Positions 57,982-64,000 of a DNA stretch of 64,000 nucleotides are shown here, in pieces. How positions within the stretch are numbered: the stretch's first letter is position 1; each line of letters starts with the position of its first letter. A program made the translations under genes and the position numbers. The notes under the pieces are model-generated. The model was given only the letters and a program-made list of their open reading frames with translations. It was not told the DNA's origin and did not search any database. The DNA lies in the NCBI RefSeq assembly GCF_002775205.1, contig NC_036443.1, forward strand, positions 20,307,266 to 20,371,265, in the 5' to 3' direction. This stretch comes from Xiphophorus maculatus. Lineage: Eukaryota > Chordata > Actinopteri > Cyprinodontiformes > Poeciliidae.

Positions 57982-60900
57982 TCAGTATCTAATGTTATGA
58001 CATGTATCCAACATTTCAAGGGCATCTTCACTGAAGTCATTATACTTCAGGCTGAAAGAGGAGAGAATAAATGAAGTTAGGTTTTGATAACATGCAAACA
58101 CTTTAAAAATATTGAGTTTGCCTAAAGTTCATGATTCAGGTGTGCCCAACGTACTTTAACTCCTTCATGTTTGGTTTTTCCTTCATGACTTGGACAATCG
58201 CAGGGACAGCAGCATCAGTGAGAGTTGTTTCTCAGCTCCAGGAGTTTCAGGGTATGACTGGCTCTGAGAGCAGCACACAGGTCTTCAACACAGGCATCTG
58301 TCAATTCGGTCATTTCCACGCTGTGTTGCAGGAAAAGCAAGTAGATTCAGAGTAGTGCACTGCAAGTGGGTTTTGAAAAAAATAAAAAAAAACAAGAGCA
58401 TTTTGTTTTCTCCTCATTAGGTCACCTCAGTTCCTCCAACAAGCAGTTTGGATGAGCAAGAGCATCCCAGAGATATTTAACGCCATGGTCTCCCACTTTG
58501 TTGATGGCTAAAAGTAGAGATTTGATTTGACATATCCCATTTTTAAGAACTGAGCCCAGTTCCTCGAAGACTGCTGTGGTTAACTCACATCGTGTCAAGC
58601 TGCAGAAACAGTCAGGACAATATAGGGCTGTTTAGTGAATATTTACAAATCTTATCCTTTAAAAAAATACATATTTCATGTTCCTCACGGTTTGACATGA
58701 AATGAGACAAAAGTCTTCTGTTTTAGGTTGGGTAAGCTTGCCAAAATTACTTACTTTTGCTAACTGGCAAAACAGTTAAATTGATAATTATTTTCTTCAA
58801 AGTTTACATGTGGAAATGTTTTACAGCAACTTCTCAAACACCAGTTTCTTGTATAACAAAGAAAACAGCTAAGGTACCAGGAAGAATATATCTGTACCTA
58901 AACAAAAGAAAAAACTAAAGACTGAGTTAAAATATATAATTAGCAGATGAGTTTACTTCAGGATTTCAATGGGGCAACTGGGTGATTTGAGGCCATGGCA
59001 AAGCAGCAGCGCCCCCTCCTGTCCCAAATTATTCAATGACAGGTCAAGCTCTGACAGAGAGCAGTGTTCAGACATGAAGACCTCCTTCAAACTGGAGCAG
59101 CATGCACCTGTCAAACCATTGTCAAACAATCTACAAAACAGATAAAAACATATAGCTTTAAGAAAATCAAATTACTCCAGGTTACCGAAATCAAACTGAG
59201 CCTATCGTGATTTTATGACCTTAAAGCAGATTCTTACCCGAGGCTCCGCAGTTTACAAAGTGGCTGTCGGAGGGCTTTGCATAAAGCTTCAACTCAACTG
59301 TCACCAGTCATGTTCCCCTTGAAGTCGATTTTTGTCAACTGTGATTGACTGGAACACAAAGCCGATGCAAAAGCCTCCATGGATGCTGCAGTCAAATTAC
59401 AGCTTTGAATCCTGTTAACAAGAAAAGTCGATCATTTGACAAAGAATGGACATGTTGAAATATGAATCCATACTATTTCAGAACTTACTGGAGCTCCTGT
59501 AGTCTGCAGTTTGGACTGTGCATTGCTTCACACAGCTTTGTGAAGCCCTGATCGCCGATCGGATTAAACATCATTTGTAAAATTTGGAGTTGGGAGGCTC
59601 CTGAGATCAGCAGAGAGGCCAGGTCGCCACAGCAGGCCGCAGTCAGACCACAGACATTAAGACTTCAAATATCAAACACAACAACAACTCCAGTTATGAT
59701 CTGCCTTTTCTTTTGAACATTATCTACAGTGTTATGAAAGCCTATTTGCCCACTTACACATTTTTCTTTTCTTTTTTCTCTTTTACTGTTTAGTCTCAAT
59801 TGAATGTTTTGGATCAAACAAATTTCAATATCAATAGAAAGCTGGGTAAAAACAAACTGTTTTTAAAATAATGATATCAGTTAGTAAGGAGAAAAAAGAT
59901 ATTGAAAGCAACCTGGCTTTTTTTAATTTAGTTTTTTTAATTAAAACAATTGTCCAGTCACACAGGAGGGTTTCATAAACTGCATGTTTAGTCATGTCAA
60001 AGCATTTTAATCAAATTTCTGCTTAAATTTTGACTAGGCCAGTGAAAAGTCTTCCCTTTGTACTTTTTACGTAATTCAGAGCAAAAAGCAGGAACATCGT
60101 CCTGCTGCATCACCCAAGTGAAAAAGATCGTCCCCTTCAGTCAGTCAAACAGTTTTCTTAAATTCTCAGAATGTTGTAAAATTTAAAGACCATCATAGTG
60201 TGTTTTGGCAACTTGACATGGCGTTTAAGTCAAACAATTGATTGTCTAATTGATTGTTAAACAAGTAAATAATCAAATTGTTTGATCTAATTTATGTTAA
60301 TGTGAAAAGAAAATGTGCTGGGAATATTTTATCACAGAATTGCATTATCAGCAAAAAAACCAAAAAGCATTTCAAAAGGGTTTTGCCTTACTTTAGTCCA
60401 TGCAGCTTGGCCTCTCTTAATCCCGCACAGAGAATTTGCAACTTTTTATCTCCGAGGTTGGAATGAGAAAGCTCCAGCTCTCTGGTGACGCCCGTGCTGA
60501 CAGCTGAAGCCAGAAGAGGGATGGAGTCTTCATGAATGGAGCAGCTTGACAAGCTGGAGAAGACAGCATTGCATTTCATATATATGATGCTGAACACATT
60601 GAATGATAAATGTTTATCATTTTTTTAAGAGCACTTTCCCACTTACGTCACAGTGTGTGACAGACTCGCAGATGGAGCCAAGACCTCCATCATCTCTCTT
60701 AATATTGTTGTTCTGGACACGCTCAACTCTTCCCTTTCACCCAGACATGTGATTACATAATTCAGAGCTGCACAGTCCTGGAGGCTCAGGTTTTCATGAA
60801 AGATGCACAGGTGTGCAGGAGGGTTGAGGATTTCCTTTACCAAACTCTCGTTCTGGGCTTGATGCAGCAAATGGAAACATCTGTAGTGTTTAGATTTGTC

Positions 60901-62329
60901 GTATTTCTTCAGTGTTTTCTCTGATCTGCTTTTAAACCAGCTTTTAAAACCTTTAATCTGATCAGAGCTGAACATTCCCAGTAAGTCTTCCAGCAATCTG
61001 TACTGGGCCGGCTCAGAGAGCCCTGACATAAAAAAATCGAGAAACTTTGAACAACCTTTGTGATTATCCAGCATCTTCTCCGCGTCTTCGTGTGTCGACG
61101 GGTCCAAAAAGAAAGCCACAGCCAAGACAAACTCCTGCATCAGTTTGGAGTGGAAGGAGAGCTCTCCTTCACCGTGAACTCTCAAGAAACTATCCACAGA
61201 GGTAAGACTCTGTTCAAAACCAAAGGAATCAATGGTGTGTTTGGAACAACTTGAATGTTGGTCGTGGAGGCAGTGAGATGCCATTCTGCCAAGAGTCAAC
61301 ATTAACCCTCTACTGCGTTCTTTGTTCAGTGAGAGAGTCTGAATCAGGTGGACCAAGATATCCACAAACAGCTGAGACAGAGTCTCAGAAAGTTTAGTAC
61401 CTGAATCAATAAGCCGCTTGTAAATAGAGCAGACTGTCCAACAAAACCTGGGAGAAACACAGAAATCATAAAAGCCCAGAGTTCTTTCCATGTGCAGAAA
61501 CGCTTCACTAGCTGAAGTGGAGTCAGGGAAGAAGTTGTTAAAGTAAACCTCTCTTTGCGGTTTCTGAAACCCCAACACATCCATTCGAATCCCACCGATG
61601 AACTTCATGCCCTCTGTGGGCCTGGTTGCAACAAGAAAGGCGGCTCCTTTCAGCAGGGATCCCTGAAGCAGACTGGCCAATAAGCAGGACACAGAGACCA
61701 GATGGTAAGGGTCAGAGGTTAGGGTGTGTACTGAGGGGTCCAGGCTGTGCTTAAACTCATCCAGACCCTCAAATACAAACAACACACCATCAGGCTCCTC
61801 TGTAACCAGACGTGTGAAGTCTGGGGGCATTTGATGGTAGCCTTGTTGGATTAAAGTTTCCAAACAAAGTTCATCTGTAGAAGAGGCTATTTTGCTAAAC
61901 TGGAAGTTGAAAACATGAGAAAAGTTTTGAAGGCATTCTCCATTAGCCCAATCGACAACAAGCTTGTGCAAAGCGGTGGTTTTACCAGAACCTTCTGGAC
62001 CAACCACTACAACAGTTCTGTTCTCACCACAGAGAGCAGTCCGGATGGCGTCATCTAGGAAACCCAGGTTATCATCCTGAGCGAAAGCGGGGACAGGTAC
62101 GTACTTCCGGCTGTTAATGACGCTGGCAGGAGACTGACCACCGAGAATAGTTGATGTGTTTTCTGTCTGCAGGATGCGAGTCAGAATATCAACTTTATCC
62201 ATTCTGATAGACATCCAGAAATAACGGCTAGGACACAATAAACGCAGCTAACATCCTTTTTGCTTACATGCAAAAATAAAAGTTCATGCGTGATTATTTG
62301 ATTTTCCTATACCTCGAAAAACTGTCCAT
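57982..62329 (-). CDS. NACHT and leucine-rich repeat (NLR) protein gene, disrupted in its LRR exons
   Basis: Cytosolic innate-immune NLR type; subfamily not assigned. Exons: 62,313-62,329 (ATG 62,329, first Met after an in-frame TAG), 60,647-62,227 (NACHT), then LRR exons 60,392-60,553, 59,489-59,662, 59,238-59,411, 58,957-59,130, 58,426-58,599, 58,155-58,320 and 57,982-58,051. In the NACHT exon, Walker A is GPEGSGKTT (about residues 82-90) and Walker B GVLFVFEGLDEF (153-164). No PYD, CARD or FISNA domain precedes it. The LRR exons are the classic 174-nt type with matching phases. Two lesions appear: an in-frame TGA at 59,294-59,296 (after MTGDS), and a 166-nt LRR exon that is 2 nt short and meets a stop after LELRNNSH. 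It may be a recent pseudogene, a truncated NLR, or contain sequence errors. The NACHT exon itself is fully open. Confidence 0.85.
59725..60180. mobile_element. Tc1-type DNA transposon remnant in an NLR intron
   Basis: Begins gttatgaaagcctatttgcc and continues through gttttggatcaaacaaattt, the ends of a second teleost Tc1-like family different from the one at 29,605. Decayed and non-coding, between the first two LRR exons. Confidence 0.6.
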
Positions 62330-64000
62330 GAACGTGTTCACGAGAGTTGTACCCTTCGGAGGCTACGTAGTAAACTTCGAGGGAGAGTTGTTGGGGAAAA
62401 GCTGGATAAAAAAACTGTTGTGGGGGAAATTATTCTAGCGCAAGCCACAGTTTCAGATTCAAAGCAGCCCGTCATCATAAAACGGGAAACCAGGAAATGT
62501 CGGAGGGCAAATTTACCCGGCACGCTGTCTTAGAGGCAATATAAGACTCCTTCTTTCAGTCACTGGTGGGTAGAGTGAACTACGCCACGCTGCAGCAAAA
62601 CAGAAAGGGGCGGGGACGGACCACTGACAGTCTTCAAGTACACCTCGCTGGCCCTTCTCTGTGTGTGGCATTAAGAAACCTAAAGGGTACACTTGGATGA
62701 AATTACAGGAATTGTATTCATAGCTGTATTAATCCACAAAGAGGCGCTGTTTATACATTACCTTCTGCAACAATGAGAAGGTAATGTAACCAAGTTCATT
62801 GGATGTTCTTGGTAGGAGTTCCAAAATCATCTGTTTGATATTTCCTTTTTCTGCTATAAAACATGTCTGTTGTCATTCTTCTCTTTGATTTAGAACTAAA
62901 TACATCACGGTACAATTTTAGGCCATTTTGGTAGTAGTCTGTCAACTACGACTGGTGACGATGTTCTGATCTCTTTTTAGTGTTTTCTTTATTAAATAAC
63001 AAAATCTTCCTTTTAATACGTATCTTAGTAGACCATGGAGGAAACAGTCCTCCATGGTCCCGATGACACCATGGTGGCCCATGTCTGTCTGTTTGTTAGT
63101 GCTGATTCAAAGAAGAAGAATGGGAGAAAAATGGGCTCACTACAACAGACGAACCAGCAAGCCAGAACCTAAATTTAAAAGCTGCTTTTATTCACTGTGA
63201 TGTTCACTGTTTCTTTCTTTGTCATTGAAAACTTTTAAAAAGCTTTGTCTTTATTTTTGGCTCCCTGCATCTACGGTAGAAATAAGAACCAAGTTCATCC
63301 AGCACAATTTTTAGTTTTCTTGGAATTTCAAGGGAGGAAATGCCAAGAGACCAACTGGAGTATTAGTTTGACCAAATCGAGTTTAATCTGTTGAACAAAT
63401 TGGAACTCTAAAATGTGCTGAGGTGATGTTGCGTGAAATAAATCAAAATTCGGCAGATAAAGAATAATTACAAGTTCTATGTAAAGTCCAACAACTCGGT
63501 GTTCTGTGCTAGTTTCCATTTAACTCTTGTGGAAAAACCTCTGAATTTAACCTCCAGTTCTTGTCACCGCTTCATAGCAAACACTGAAAAAAGGTCAAAA
63601 CAAAACTGCTGAGGAGTTTCTCAAATGTTCCAGATGTTTAAGAGCAATCCGTCTGACTAAGAGAGAGAAAGAGACAGGTGAATCCCAATTTTGATCAGAG
63701 AAAGTAAACATTCACTGACCTGGCTGCCGATACTCTAGTCCTGCCCTGATTAAAACTGTTTTCTGGTGTCAGAACCTGCAGGGACCCCAAAGGACTTCCT
63801 CTTCTGAATTTCTCTAGTTTTTCTACCAAAGTATCCTCAAAGCTTATTCAGACATCAAGAACCTACATTATAGGTGAGATGCTATGAGAGATATTGACAG
63901 ACACTTTGAAAAAGTGATTAAGTGAAATCTTCAATCTTTAACCTTTGATCTTTACTCAGAACAAAATCACCCTTTAACTAGATAGAGCTACATTTCAATA
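62330..64000. other. NLR promoter side and right-edge spacer
   Basis: No gene recognised. It contains two perfect hairpins: 62,754-62,766 with 62,776-62,788 (13 bp, 9-nt loop) and 63,031-63,042 with 63,048-63,059 (12 bp, 5-nt loop). The remaining sequence is unremarkable. Confidence 0.5.

Overview
The window is vertebrate, almost certainly a ray-finned fish and probably a percomorph. The genes are intron-rich with GT-AG junctions, their products align residue by residue with known vertebrate proteins, and introns and spacers carry teleost-type Tc1/mariner, hAT and LINE remnants. Coordinates of spliced genes were read by hand from reading frame, splice signals and remembered family sequences; no alignment was run.

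Layout. 1-8,460 (minus): pabpc1l, a cytoplasmic poly(A)-binding protein whose 3' end lies beyond the left edge. 9,000-13,050 (minus): ywhab, 14-3-3 beta. 14,857-16,376 (plus): a decayed osteoglycin (ogn) gene with a Tc1 remnant where its middle leucine-rich repeats should be. 16,835-18,869 (minus): uqcc5/smim4, a tiny two-exon mitochondrial complex III assembly factor. 19,100-22,650: gene-poor, AT-rich. 22,655-23,500 (minus): an isolated 3' piece of the kinase gene pkmyt1. 24,800-28,150 (minus): kctd6. 28,265-32,410 (minus): abhd6. 37,283-45,900 (minus): slmap in a short, FHA-less form with two alternative tail-anchor exons. 48,108-57,600 (plus): cers5, a ceramide synthase. 57,982-62,329 (minus): a NACHT-LRR (NLR) gene with two lesions in its repeat exons. 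62,330-64,000: nothing recognisable.

The genes do not form one pathway. Neighbours reflect ancient synteny: pabpc1l and ywhab are also neighbours on human 20q13, while kctd6, abhd6, slmap and smim4 all lie on human 3p21-p14. Several are housekeeping genes (mRNA binding, 14-3-3, complex III assembly, Cullin-3 adaptor, endocannabinoid hydrolase, sphingolipid synthesis).

Beyond genes, the most unusual property is a large excess of short, perfect inverted repeats with tiny loops (arms 10-29 bp, loops 1-16 nt) scattered across introns and spacers. A base-composition estimate predicts well under one with arms of 12 bp or more, whereas about sixteen were found by eye. Other points worth a look are the ogn decay, the stranded pkmyt1 fragment, the second slmap tail anchor, the missing slmap FHA region and the NLR lesions.
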